Shown here: piece by piece, positions 1 through 7,848 of the stretch
How the letters are laid out: every line of letters starts with the position of its first letter
Numbering within the stretch: position 1 is the first letter of the stretch
Source of the DNA: Lacibacter luteus
GTDB taxonomy: Bacteria; Bacteroidota; Bacteroidia; Chitinophagales; Chitinophagaceae
Direction: 5' to 3'
NCBI RefSeq assembly: GCF_004118265.1
Contig: NZ_SDHW01000007.1
Location: 1-64,000, forward strand
DNA length: 64,000 bases
Program-made: the position numbers and the translations under genes
The notes under the pieces: model-generated
Told to the model about the DNA's origin: nothing
Databases searched by the model: none
Seen by the model: only the letters and a program-made list of their open reading frames with translations

Positions 1-1175
1 CTTATCTTGGTGAAACAAGAGTAGATGGTAACTGTGCAGGTAATTACAAACTGATCCGCAGCTGGAAGGCAGAAGATGCATGTGGTAACAGTGTGACAAA
101 AACACAAACCATCACGGTAACAGATAACAAGCCCCCTGTAATTACTTGTCCGAAAGATGTGCCTTGTGGTTCAACAACAGATCCTTCAATAACCGGCAAA
201 GCAACGGCTACAGATAATTGCGGCGCAGTTACTATTACCTATAGCGATGTTGTTGTTAATAACGTAACAACACGCACATGGGTTGCCAGAGATGAATGTG
301 GTAATACATCTAGCTGTGTTCAGAAAATAGTTACAGGCCCTTGCAGTCATATTTACCATACTGGTACAACCTGTACCGATTACAAGAATCAGCTATTTGG
401 TGCTGAATTGCCACAGATCTGTTATAAAACAAATGGCAATAAAGTAGGAACAGTAACGCCAGGTGTATTCTTTTACTACACATCGTTTACTGCGCCGTCT
501 GCAAGCTTCTGTGTAGATATCGTACAGTCAAACTCATGTGGCATCGCAAACTTCACTGTGCAACAGAGCCAGGTGTCATTATGGGATAACAATTGTTTAA
601 AAGTGGCCTCAGGTGTACAGACAAATGTCGTAGGTAATTCACGGATATGTATTACGAATGCTACACCCGGAGTTGTTTATACAATTTCAGTGAAGTATGA
701 TGCAAAATCAATTGAAGGAATTGTAATCAATGGACAAACCTGTACCTACAGCTTCAAGAGTGTCATCAACGGAATCACCGTAGAAGGAAGTACAGGAACA
801 GTTGATCTGGCGCCAAATTGTACGGCAACACCGCCACCATCAACAACGTCTCCTGTAATTACACAGAATGTATCAACTCAAGGCTTATCATCCGGTAGTT
901 TGGAAACAGCGTCAACAACTGTAACAACTTATCCGAATCCATTCTATAGTGATTTAACGATTCGGATTAAGCCAAGTGTTTCCGGTAAAGCCCTTTTGGA
1001 GCTATATGATTTAAAAGGAGCACGGCTTGCTGTTATTTTTGTTGGTGATGTGCAGCAGGATATTGAAAAAGTTGTTCGATATCATGTGCCTCCGAAAATG
1101 ATGCAGACGCTGGTCTATGTACTTACAATCGGAAAAAGTAAAGTAACGGGTAAGCTGATTTCAGGAAATAAGTAA
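1..1175 (+). CDS. Secreted HYR-repeat protein with T9SS sorting domain (5' end missing)
   Basis: The reading frame is open from the first bases of the window (frame 3), so the true start lies upstream and the ATG at 93 is internal. The visible part begins inside an Ig-like/HYR-type repeat: a CGN-containing strand, then DNKPPVITCP, then a second repeat with TDNCG and DECGNTSSC. These cysteine-rich repeats are typical of large Bacteroidota surface adhesins. A beta-sandwich region follows (about 115-250 of the visible part), then a Thr/Pro linker. The last ~80 residues match a type A C-terminal sorting domain for type IX secretion (TTYPNPF near the start of the domain, ELYDLKG later). It is followed by a terminator and is unrelated in content to the pectin genes downstream. 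Confidence 0.85.
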   Translation, partial: YLGETRVDGNCAGNYKLIRSWKAEDACGNSVTKTQTITVTDNKPPVITCPKDVPCGSTTDPSITGKATATDNCGAVTITYSDVVVNNVTTRTWVARDECGNTSSCVQKIVTGPCSHIYHTGTTCTDYKNQLFGAELPQICYKTNGNKVGTVTPGVFFYYTSFTAPSASFCVDIVQSNSCGIANFTVQQSQVSLWDNNCLKVASGVQTNVVGNSRICITNATPGVVYTISVKYDAKSIEGIVINGQTCTYSFKSVINGITVEGSTGTVDLAPNCTATPPPSTTSPVITQNVSTQGLSSGSLETASTTVTTYPNPFYSDLTIRIKPSVSGKALLELYDLKGARLAVIFVGDVQQDIEKVVRYHVPPKMMQTLVYVLTIGKSKVTGKLISGNK

Positions 1176-1288
1176 TAAATGATAGCAGATATGACAGAAC
1201 CATGCCCCGTCTTTAAAATCCAGAGTTTGAATCAATGCCACATTTAGTTTCTCTCAAGGCGTGTTAAAAACGGCGAAACCTTCAATGA

Positions 1289-1321
1289 ACGGCTCTCTTT
1301 TATAAGAGAGCCGTATTTTTT
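1289..1321 (+). terminator. Rho-independent terminator after the T9SS protein
   Basis: A perfect 11-bp inverted repeat (1289-1299 and 1304-1314, 4-nt loop TTAT) is followed by a run of T at 1316-1321. It separates the surface-protein gene from the DeoR-led cassette. Confidence 0.85.
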
Positions 1322-1427
1322 ACATCTATAACTAAATGAAAAAAAGGGAATAATGTTTATAGAGAAAATATCAACCTTTCTATTTTTTTCATTTAGCTTA
1401 TATTGCTTTCGTTTGTTTTCGATTTTT

Positions 1428-1458
1428 TTTGATTTTTTGCCAATTTTCTGTAATCTTG
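1428..1458 (+). promoter_or_regulatory. Candidate Bacteroidota-type promoter for the DeoR cassette
   Basis: TTTG at 1428-1431 is followed by exactly 19 nt and then TAATCTTG at 1451-1458, which matches five of six fixed positions of the Bacteroidota -7 element TAnnTTTG. Transcription would start about 10 bp before the DeoR start codon. The rest of the 300-bp gap (1176-1475) holds the terminator and T-rich DNA, with nothing else I can recognise. Confidence 0.45.
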
Positions 1459-1464
1459 CTGCGT

Positions 1465-1472
1465 AAAACAGG
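1465..1472 (+). promoter_or_regulatory. AAAACAGG box at the DeoR start
   Basis: AAAACAGG lies between the candidate -7 element and the DeoR ATG, a position that would allow autorepression. The same 8-mer is clustered at 7233-7376 after the kinase gene. It also occurs by chance inside coding sequence, so the assignment as an operator is inference. Confidence 0.3.
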
Positions 1473-1475
1473 ATT

Positions 1476-2240
1476 ATGCTTGCAACTCATCGCCGGGATA
1501 AGATCATCGAATTACTGCAGGAAGACGGTTCCGCCAAAGTGCTGAACCTCGCCAAACTGTTTAAAGTAACCGAGGTTACCATTCGGCAGGATCTGGAAAA
1601 ACTGGAAAAAGATGGGATGATCATCCGTGAACACGGCGGCGCTTATCTCAAAAATGTAAAAGACCAGGTGCAGGCATTTTCGCTGGCCCACCAGGAGCAT
1701 CTCGATAAAAAAGAACTCATCGCCACAAAATGCCTCGATTTTATTGAAAGCGGCGATACTATCATCCTCGATTCCGGTTCCACCACCACAGAAGTAGCAA
1801 AGAAATTGAAGGGCATGAAAAACCTGACGGTCATTACCAATGCGCTCAACATTGCATTGATGCTTGGTGCAGAACCCGGCATTGAAGTAATTGTAACCGG
1901 TGGGGAGTTTAAACCGCCAACACTTTCGCTAACCGGGCAAAAAGCAGCCGACTTTTTTAAAGGACTGCATGTGCAGAAACTTTTTCTGGCAACAGCAGGC
2001 ATTTCACTCAAAGCTGGTTTGACCTATCCCAGCATCAGCGATATCGTGGTTAAGAAAGCCATGATCGAAGCAGCAGAAACAACTTATCTCGTTGCCGATT
2101 CAACCAAGATGGGTAAGGCTGCCTTTGCAAGCCTCGGTGCATTGTCGCTCATCGATTATATCATCACCGATAATGGCATTGAAGACAAACACAAACAGGT
2201 ATTTCAAGACAACGATATTGAATTAATCATAGCAAGTTAA
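1476..2240 (+). CDS. DeoR-family transcriptional regulator
   Basis: A 254-residue protein of normal length for the family. The N-terminal winged helix-turn-helix (about residues 5-58) contains the DeoR pattern VTEVTIRQDLEKLE. The C-terminal sugar-phosphate-sensing domain (about 75-235) shows DSGSTTTEVA and TGGEF, the typical effector-binding loops. Family members usually repress sugar catabolic operons and are released by a phosphorylated sugar intermediate. It sits only 4 bp before the isomerase gene, so it is very likely co-transcribed and controls the isomerase-transketolase-kinase cassette. ATG 1476 is preceded by CAGG at a short distance. The effector is unknown; by context it would be a ketose phosphate. 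Confidence 0.93.
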   Translation: MLATHRRDKIIELLQEDGSAKVLNLAKLFKVTEVTIRQDLEKLEKDGMIIREHGGAYLKNVKDQVQAFSLAHQEHLDKKELIATKCLDFIESGDTIILDSGSTTTEVAKKLKGMKNLTVITNALNIALMLGAEPGIEVIVTGGEFKPPTLSLTGQKAADFFKGLHVQKLFLATAGISLKAGLTYPSISDIVVKKAMIEAAETTYLVADSTKMGKAAFASLGALSLIDYIITDNGIEDKHKQVFQDNDIELIIAS

Positions 2241-2244
2241 AATT

Positions 2245-3666
2245 ATGAGCACAACAAATTATAAAACAGCAACGCTGGGCGTCATCATCGGTAACCGTGA
2301 TTTCTTCCCTGATAAATTGGTGGCAGAAGCAAGAACAGAAATTCTTGATCTGTTTAAACAACTCAACATCACGCCAATACTCTTGAGTGATGCCGATACT
2401 AAACTCGGCGGTGTGGAAACATTTGCAGAAGCACAGAAATGTGCAAATCTGTTTAAGCAACATGCAGACAGCATCGATGGTATTTTAGTTGTGCTGCCAA
2501 ACTTTGGTGATGAAAAAGGTGTGGCAGAAACCATCAAATGGTCGGGACTGAATGTGCCTGTGTTGATACAGGCTTATCCCGATGATCTGGGTAAGATGGA
2601 TGTGGTGAACAGGAGAGATGCGTGGTGCGGAAAAATTTCAGTGTGCAATAACCTCTATCAGTTTGGTATCAAATATTCGCTTACAACAAAACATGTGGTA
2701 AGTCCGAAAGACGAGTCGTTTATTACTGACTTGAAAAATTTTACAGCTACATGCCGTGTGGTAAATGGGTTGCGTAAAGTGCGTATTGGTGCAGTAGGTG
2801 CACGACCCACTGCTTTTAATACTGTTCGTTATAGCGAAAAACTTTTGCAGCGTAATGGTATTTCTATTACAACAGTTGATCTTTCTGAAATTTTAGGAAA
2901 TGCCAATAAATTAACTGCGGATGATAAAGCAGTGAAAGAAAAATTGGAGAAAATTCATGCATACACCAACACAGGCTTAACACCTCCTGATAAGCTGGTT
3001 CAGATTGCAAAGCTCGATGTGGTGCTTGCAAATTTTATGGAAGAAAATAGTTTGGATGCTACCGCCATTCAGTGCTGGACATCTATTCAAAAAAACTATG
3101 GTTGCAATGTGTGTACGAGCATGAGTATGATGAGTGAAAACATGTTACCCTCTGCATGCGAAGTGGATGTAACAGGTACACTCAGCATGTATGCGATGCA
3201 GTTGGCAAGTGGTTCACCGTCTGCACTGGTTGATTGGAATAATAACTATGCCGATGATGATACCAAATGCGTGTTGTTCCATTGTGGTAACTGGGCAAAA
3301 TCATTTTTACCGGATATTTCTATCAGCACTGCACCGATCCTTGGTACAAGTGTTGGCACAGAAAATACATACGGTGCATTGGATGGTCGCACACCAGCAA
3401 TGCCGCTGACTTACGGACGTATCAGTACCGATGATTGCAAAGGCATCATCAAAGCATACATCGGTGAAGGTGAATTGACCAACGATGCGCTCAACACATT
3501 TGGTAACCGTGCAGTTGCACAGATCAATAACCTACAAGGGTTAATGAATTATGTATGCCGCAATGGTTTCGAACACCATGTGGTGATGAATGCCAGCAAA
3601 ACAGCAGGCATCTTAAAAGAATCATTTGAAAATTACCTGGGCTGGGAAACTTATACTCACGGATGA
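2245..3666 (+). CDS. L-fucose/L-arabinose isomerase-family sugar isomerase
   Basis: A 473-residue cytoplasmic protein resembling the FucI-like isomerase superfamily, which converts aldoses to ketoses using a divalent metal. The C-terminal half carries the family signature SACEVDVTGTLSM, then LVDWNN, then LFHCGN. Glu306 and Asp330 are 24 residues apart, the same spacing I recall for the metal ligands of E. coli FucI, and His346 may be a further ligand. It is shorter than classical FucI (about 590), so the substrate need not be fucose. It starts 4 bp after deoR and precedes a two-subunit transketolase and an FGGY kinase. With GH140 downstream, D-apiose is an attractive substrate, but D-arabinose or L-fucose remain possible. 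Confidence 0.8.
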   Translation: MSTTNYKTATLGVIIGNRDFFPDKLVAEARTEILDLFKQLNITPILLSDADTKLGGVETFAEAQKCANLFKQHADSIDGILVVLPNFGDEKGVAETIKWSGLNVPVLIQAYPDDLGKMDVVNRRDAWCGKISVCNNLYQFGIKYSLTTKHVVSPKDESFITDLKNFTATCRVVNGLRKVRIGAVGARPTAFNTVRYSEKLLQRNGISITTVDLSEILGNANKLTADDKAVKEKLEKIHAYTNTGLTPPDKLVQIAKLDVVLANFMEENSLDATAIQCWTSIQKNYGCNVCTSMSMMSENMLPSACEVDVTGTLSMYAMQLASGSPSALVDWNNNYADDDTKCVLFHCGNWAKSFLPDISISTAPILGTSVGTENTYGALDGRTPAMPLTYGRISTDDCKGIIKAYIGEGELTNDALNTFGNRAVAQINNLQGLMNYVCRNGFEHHVVMNASKTAGILKESFENYLGWETYTHG

Positions 3667-3675
3667 TAAAAAATT

Positions 3676-3730
3676 GCTCACAGATAACACGGATTGGCAC
3701 AGATTTTTTTATCAGTGATCATCAGTGAGA
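3676..3730. repeat. Family A palindromic repeat, copy 1
   Basis: Starts GCTCACAGATAACACGGATT and ends ATCAGTGAG; the ends are imperfect inverted repeats. The right end lies 9 nt before the transketolase ATG at 3739. Related copies are at 4548, 18691-18945, 20510 and 50684. Confidence 0.85.
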
Positions 3731-3738
3731 AACAAATT

Positions 3739-4569
3739 ATGACGACCAAAGAATTAAAAATAAAATCAATTGAGTATCGTAAGAAAATACTCAAGTACAT
3801 TCTGCAGGCAAAGGCAGGGCATACCGGCGGCAGTTTATCGTGTACTGATATTATCAATGTATTGTATAACGATGTGTTGAATGTGTCACCACAAAGTTTT
3901 ACATCGCCTGACCGTGACCGTTACGTACAAAGTAAAGGTCACTGTGTGGAAGCATTGTTTGTGGTGCTGGCCGATCAGGGATTTTTTCCGGAAGAAGAGC
4001 TGAATACACTTTGCCGTTATCAATCGCATTATATCGGTCACCCGACAAGAAAAGTGAAAGGTGTTGAACAGAATACAGGAGCATTGGGTCATGGTTTGCC
4101 TATTTGCGTGGGTACTGCCATTGCAGCAAAGCTTGATAACAAAGATTACCGTGTGTTCACCTTAATGGGTGATGGTGAATTACCTGAAGGCAGCAACTGG
4201 GAAGCAGCATTGAGTGCAGCGCATTACAAACTCGATAATCTCTGTGCCATTGTTGATAAGAACAGTCTGCAGATCACAGCGTCCACATCAGATGTAATGA
4301 ATACTGATCCGTTGGATGAAAAATGGAAAGCATTTGGCTGGGCTGTAAAAGAAGTAAACGGAAATGATATTGATGAGTTAAGAGCAGCGTTCAACAGTCT
4401 GCCGTTTGAAAAAGGAAAACCATCTGTCATCATTGCGCATACAACAAAAGGCAAAGGCGTGAGCTTCATGGAGAATGAATTGAAGTGGCATCATGGTGTG
4501 CCAAGCAAAGAACAGTATGAGCAGGCGATGGAAGAATTGGATTCATTGCTCACAGATTTCTCAGATTAA
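3739..4569 (+). CDS. Transketolase, N-terminal (TPP-binding) subunit
   Basis: A 276-residue half-transketolase holding the pyrophosphate-binding domain of thiamine diphosphate. GHTGGSLS (near residue 26), SKGHCVEALF, GALGHGLP and the TPP motif GDGELPEGSNWEAA starting at residue 144 are all present. I start at ATG 3739; an upstream in-frame start at 3694 would translate repeat sequence. The last residues (SLLTDFSD) are encoded by the left arm of repeat A2. Two-subunit transketolases are usually specialised for unusual ketose phosphates, for example the AptA/AptB enzyme acting on apulose 4-phosphate. The partner subunit follows at 4636. Confidence 0.9.
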   Translation: MTTKELKIKSIEYRKKILKYILQAKAGHTGGSLSCTDIINVLYNDVLNVSPQSFTSPDRDRYVQSKGHCVEALFVVLADQGFFPEEELNTLCRYQSHYIGHPTRKVKGVEQNTGALGHGLPICVGTAIAAKLDNKDYRVFTLMGDGELPEGSNWEAALSAAHYKLDNLCAIVDKNSLQITASTSDVMNTDPLDEKWKAFGWAVKEVNGNDIDELRAAFNSLPFEKGKPSVIIAHTTKGKGVSFMENELKWHHGVPSKEQYEQAMEELDSLLTDFSD

Positions 4570-4610
4570 CACGGATATAAAAATCTGTGTCAATCCGTGT
4601 AATCAGTGAG
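4548..4610. repeat. Family A palindromic repeat, copy 2 (encodes a C-terminus)
   Basis: GCTCACAGATTTCTCAGATT at the left and AATCCGTGTAATCAGTGAG at the right form an imperfect hairpin. The left arm overlaps the last seven codons and stop of the transketolase N subunit; the right end precedes the start of the C subunit by 25 nt. Confidence 0.85.
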
Positions 4611-4635
4611 AAAAAATAAAATCAGGGAGAAAAAA

Positions 4636-5601
4636 ATGGCTGAACAAATAAACATACAACCAGGCGGAGACAAACCAAACCAGGATGTTTTTTCTGAAAC
4701 ATTGCAACGGTTAGCAGAAACAGACCGCAGCATCATTGCTGTTACAAGTGATTCACGTGGATCAGGTAAGCTCGTTCCGTTTGGAAAAAAGTTTCCACAG
4801 CAGATCGTGGAAGTAGGTATTGCTGAACAGAATCTTGTTGGTGTAGCTGCAGGTTTAGGTTCCTGCGATAAAAAAGTATTTGCAGTTTCACCTGCTTGCT
4901 TTTTAACTGCACGTTCACTGGAACAAATTAAAAACGATATCTGCTACAGCGATCATCCGGTAACTGTTGTTGGTATCAGTGCAGGTGTAAGCTATGGTGC
5001 ATTGGGCAGCACGCATCACAGTCTGCACGATTTTGCAGTATTGCGTGCCATCAACAATATCAGCATTGTTGTGCCTGCAGATAATTATGAAACAGAAAAA
5101 GCAACGGAGCTTGCTGCAGCAAGTGACAAGCCTGTGTATTTACGTTTTGGAAAAAAAATAATGCCATCGTTGAAAACAGATAACAGAGATGGGTTTGTAT
5201 TTGGTAAAGGAAGGATCATCACCGAAGGAAATGATGTGGCAATTATTGCCAATGGAGAAACGGTTTATCCGGCAGTGCAGGCAGCAGCGTTGCTGAAAGA
5301 GCAAGGTATTGAAGCAACAGTGGTGAGTATGCATACCATCAAACCATTGGATACGGAATTGCTTTCATCCTTATCAAATAAGTGCAAAGCCATCATCACT
5401 GTAGAAGAACATAGCGTGAACGGTGGATTAGGCGAAGCCTGTGCATCATGGTTATTGCAGCATGGTTATAACAAGCCGTTTAAGATCATGGGTATTCCCG
5501 ATGAATACACGGTAACAGGTTCGCAGGTGGAAATATTAAATCATTACGGAATAAGTAAAGAAGGAATTGCAAAAGAAGTGTTGAACATCATCAATAAATA
5601 A
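4636..5601 (+). CDS. Transketolase, C-terminal (pyrimidine-binding) subunit
   Basis: A 321-residue partner of the gene before it. It contains the pyrimidine-binding domain with VGIAEQN, in which Glu64 corresponds to the Glu that activates thiamine diphosphate, followed by ARSLEQIKNDICY and HHSLHD, and a C-terminal transketolase domain with VVSMHTIKPLD and VEEHSVNGGLGEA. I start at ATG 4636, after GGGAGAAAAAA; the upstream in-frame start at 4606 would translate the tail of repeat A2. Together with 3739-4569 it should form an alpha2beta2 transketolase moving a two-carbon unit from a ketose phosphate to glyceraldehyde 3-phosphate. It is not a broken gene: both halves have intact ends and motifs. 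Confidence 0.9.
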   Translation: MAEQINIQPGGDKPNQDVFSETLQRLAETDRSIIAVTSDSRGSGKLVPFGKKFPQQIVEVGIAEQNLVGVAAGLGSCDKKVFAVSPACFLTARSLEQIKNDICYSDHPVTVVGISAGVSYGALGSTHHSLHDFAVLRAINNISIVVPADNYETEKATELAAASDKPVYLRFGKKIMPSLKTDNRDGFVFGKGRIITEGNDVAIIANGETVYPAVQAAALLKEQGIEATVVSMHTIKPLDTELLSSLSNKCKAIITVEEHSVNGGLGEACASWLLQHGYNKPFKIMGIPDEYTVTGSQVEILNHYGISKEGIAKEVLNIINK

Positions 5602-5674
5602 TTGCAGTAATAATTCTGCACGATTACAGCAAACGAAAGAAAATGATTGCCCAACGTATCAGGATTTATCTGGG

Positions 5675-5695
5675 AAATCTGTGAGAGAAAATAAA
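5675..5695. repeat. Half copy of family A repeat ahead of the kinase
   Basis: Only the right arm AAATCTGTGAGAGAAAATAAAG is seen, directly before the kinase ATG. Almost the same string (ATCTGTGAGAGAAAATAAAG) stands immediately before the ATG at 50759. Confidence 0.65.
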
Positions 5696-5699
5696 GTAC

Positions 5700-7199
5700 A
5701 TGTCTAATAAATATATTCTTGCAATTGACCAGGGCACCAGCTCTACCAAATCACTCATCTTCGATGAGAAAGGACAAGCCATTGCCAAAGGCACGGAGAA
5801 TTTACATACACATTATCTCGACCATGGTTTTGTAGAACAGGAGCCGGAAGTCATTTATCAAAATGTATTGACATCAGTTGCAAAATGTTTGCAGGAGTTT
5901 GCAGCAAAAGGTTTTGATGCATCTGCAATTGCAGGCATCGGCATTTCCAATCAACGGGAAACATTTGTGGTATGGGATAAAACAGGAAAGCCATTGCACA
6001 ATGCAGTGGTGTGGCAATGCAAACGTTCGGTGCAGATCTGTGAAGAGTTGAAGCAACAGGGTTTGTCTGAACAGGTAAATCAGAAAACAGGTTTAGTGAT
6101 CGATCCTTATTTCTCTGCAACAAAACTCATCTGGCTCAATAGAAATAACGAAGCTGTAAAAAGTGCTATTCAACAAAGCGAAGCTTATTTCGGTACCATC
6201 GATACATGGTTACTCTACAAATTCAGCAACGGTAAAGCGTATGCAACTGATTATACCAATGTATCAAGAACATTACTCTTCAATCTGCATTCATTGCAGT
6301 GGGATCAAGAATTGATCGATGCATTTGGCTTAACAGGTATTCAGTTGCCCGAAGTAAAATCATCGTCAGCATCTTTTGGCGAAACAACATTGGATGGTTT
6401 GTTTGCACAGCCTGTTCCTGTTACTGCAATGATCGGCGATTCGCATGCCGCTGCTTTTGGCGAAGGTTGTTTTGAAGCTGGCACAGCCAAAGCAACTTTG
6501 GGTACTGGTTGCAGCATACTCATGAATATCGGTGATAAACCTGTGCAATCGAACAACGGTATGGTCACCACCATCTGCTGGAGTATCGATGGACGTATTG
6601 ATTATGCATTTGAAGGTGTGATCGTTTCTTGTGGTGCTACTATTGAATGGTTAAAGAATGAACTGAATTTATTTACAGATAGCAAGCAAACAGAAGCTAT
6701 GGCAACAGCAGTTGCCGATAACGGCGGAGTATATCTGATCCCGGCTTTCAGCGGATTGGGTTCACCGCATTGGCAAGCGGAACGCAGAGCGTCCATCAGC
6801 GGAATGAGTTTCGGCACAACAAAGAATCATATAGTACGGGCTGCGTTGGAATCAATTCCCTACCAAATAAAAGATGTGGTAAGCGCCATGCAGTCCGATG
6901 CAACTTTTGCATTAAAAAGTGTAAACATCAACGGGGGTATTTCAGGTAATCGTTTTGTGATGCAGATGATCGCCGATCTGTTACAGATCAACATCACCCG
7001 CTCTGCAGTAGCCGATGCTTCGGCATTGGGTGCTGCATTTTTAGCCCGGCTTGGAGCAAAATTGTATAAAAACCTGGAGGAGTTGAAAGCTTGTCTTGCG
7101 GTTGATACGGTCTATCAGCCCAACGCCGAAAGCAAATTTGAAAACTTTTACAGGCAATGGCAGCTACGGATACAGGATTATAGCAATCTCCCTTCTTAA
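5700..7199 (+). CDS. FGGY-family carbohydrate kinase (glycerol-kinase-like sequence)
   Basis: A 499-residue ATP-dependent kinase of the actin-like FGGY family. The N-terminus AIDQGTSSTKSLIFD is the phosphate-1 loop, ISNQRET and VVWQCKR follow, DPYFSATKLIWL matches FGGY signature 1, DTWLLYKFS and DYTNVSRTLLFN follow, and GDSHAA carries the presumed catalytic Asp. SISGMSFGTTKNHIVRAALE fits signature 2. Overall similarity is closest to GlpK. The neighbourhood (isomerase and two-subunit transketolase, no glycerol facilitator or glycerol-3-phosphate dehydrogenase) instead suggests that it phosphorylates the ketose made by the isomerase. The assignment of substrate is inference. It appears to end the cassette. 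Confidence 0.9.
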   Translation: MSNKYILAIDQGTSSTKSLIFDEKGQAIAKGTENLHTHYLDHGFVEQEPEVIYQNVLTSVAKCLQEFAAKGFDASAIAGIGISNQRETFVVWDKTGKPLHNAVVWQCKRSVQICEELKQQGLSEQVNQKTGLVIDPYFSATKLIWLNRNNEAVKSAIQQSEAYFGTIDTWLLYKFSNGKAYATDYTNVSRTLLFNLHSLQWDQELIDAFGLTGIQLPEVKSSSASFGETTLDGLFAQPVPVTAMIGDSHAAAFGEGCFEAGTAKATLGTGCSILMNIGDKPVQSNNGMVTTICWSIDGRIDYAFEGVIVSCGATIEWLKNELNLFTDSKQTEAMATAVADNGGVYLIPAFSGLGSPHWQAERRASISGMSFGTTKNHIVRAALESIPYQIKDVVSAMQSDATFALKSVNINGGISGNRFVMQMIADLLQINITRSAVADASALGAAFLARLGAKLYKNLEELKACLAVDTVYQPNAESKFENFYRQWQLRIQDYSNLPS

Positions 7200-7232
7200 T
7201 TCTGAAAACAAACTGATGTGCGGCTGCCTTGC

Positions 7233-7376
7233 AAAACAGGGGCTGTATACTTATGCCCGCCTGTTGGAAAATAATCCATCAAATCAGTAAAACCTTCCAT
7301 TGAACGCCCCGCCCGCCTGTTATACCTTGAACTTCGGATAAAACAGGTGATTTTGGCTTTAAAACAGGCCTGTTTT
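7233..7376. promoter_or_regulatory. Cluster of AAAACAGG boxes with a 16-bp palindrome
   Basis: In the 203-bp gap between kinase and MaoC genes AAAACAGG occurs at 7233-7240, 7340-7347 and 7361-7368, and its complement CCTGTTTT at 7369-7376. The last two form a perfect palindrome at 7361-7376. A single box also lies at the deoR start. This is a plausible operator region for the MaoC operon, perhaps bound by the DeoR protein; no clear -7 element is visible. Confidence 0.35.
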
Positions 7377-7402
7377 GGTTAAAAAACTGATTGCAGCCAG
7401 CT

Positions 7403-7846
7403 ATGTTTATACAGAAGTATTTCGAAGAATTCAAGTTAAACGATGTTCGCCAAACAAAAGGCCGAACTATTACAGAGACTGATATTGTGATCCACGCCGG
7501 TCAGTCGGGCGATTTTTTTCCTCATCATATGGATGAAGAGTGGTGCAAAAGCCAGCCGTTTAAAAAACGCATTGCACATGGTACGCTCATTTTTACTGTT
7601 GCAGTTGGTTTAACCGCCGATTTTGTAAATGAAGTAAGCATGACCTATGGTTATGAGCGCCTTCGTTTTATTAAACCGGTATTTATTAACGATACCATTA
7701 AGGTAACAGTTACCATAAAAGAGTTGAAAGATCATAAAAAACCGGAATACGGTTTAGTTACTGAGTTAGTAGAATGTTTTAACCAGCACAACGAGTTGGT
7801 GATGCTGTGCGAACATATTCTCATGGTTAAAAAAGGAAACAGTTAA
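7403..7846 (+). CDS. MaoC-like hot-dog dehydratase
   Basis: A 147-residue single-hot-dog protein of the MaoC/(R)-specific enoyl-CoA hydratase family. The active-site pattern GDFFPHH gives Asp37 and His42, matching the Asp-x4-His hydratase motif (usually GDxNPxH), and the [12 protein letters not shown] segment is typical. I start at ATG 7403; a TTG at 7391 would add four residues. The stop is 2 bp before the next ATG, so it is in one operon with the solute-binding protein and the CoA-transferase. Hydration of a CoA-linked unsaturated acid is expected; the substrate is unknown. Confidence 0.85.
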   Translation: MFIQKYFEEFKLNDVRQTKGRTITETDIVIHAGQSGDFFPHHMDEEWCKSQPFKKRIAHGTLIFTVAVGLTADFVNEVSMTYGYERLRFIKPVFINDTIKVTVTIKELKDHKKPEYGLVTELVECFNQHNELVMLCEHILMVKKGNS

Positions 7847-7848
7847 GC

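Noticed and set aside
3739-5601. Transketolase broken into two halves by repeat insertion (pseudogene)
   Set aside because: Each half has complete motifs and natural termini, and two-subunit transketolases are a known arrangement. The repeat sits between them but does not interrupt a conserved domain.
5700-7199. Call as glycerol kinase glpK
   Set aside because: Sequence similarity is real, but no glycerol genes are near, and the cassette context favours a ketose kinase.
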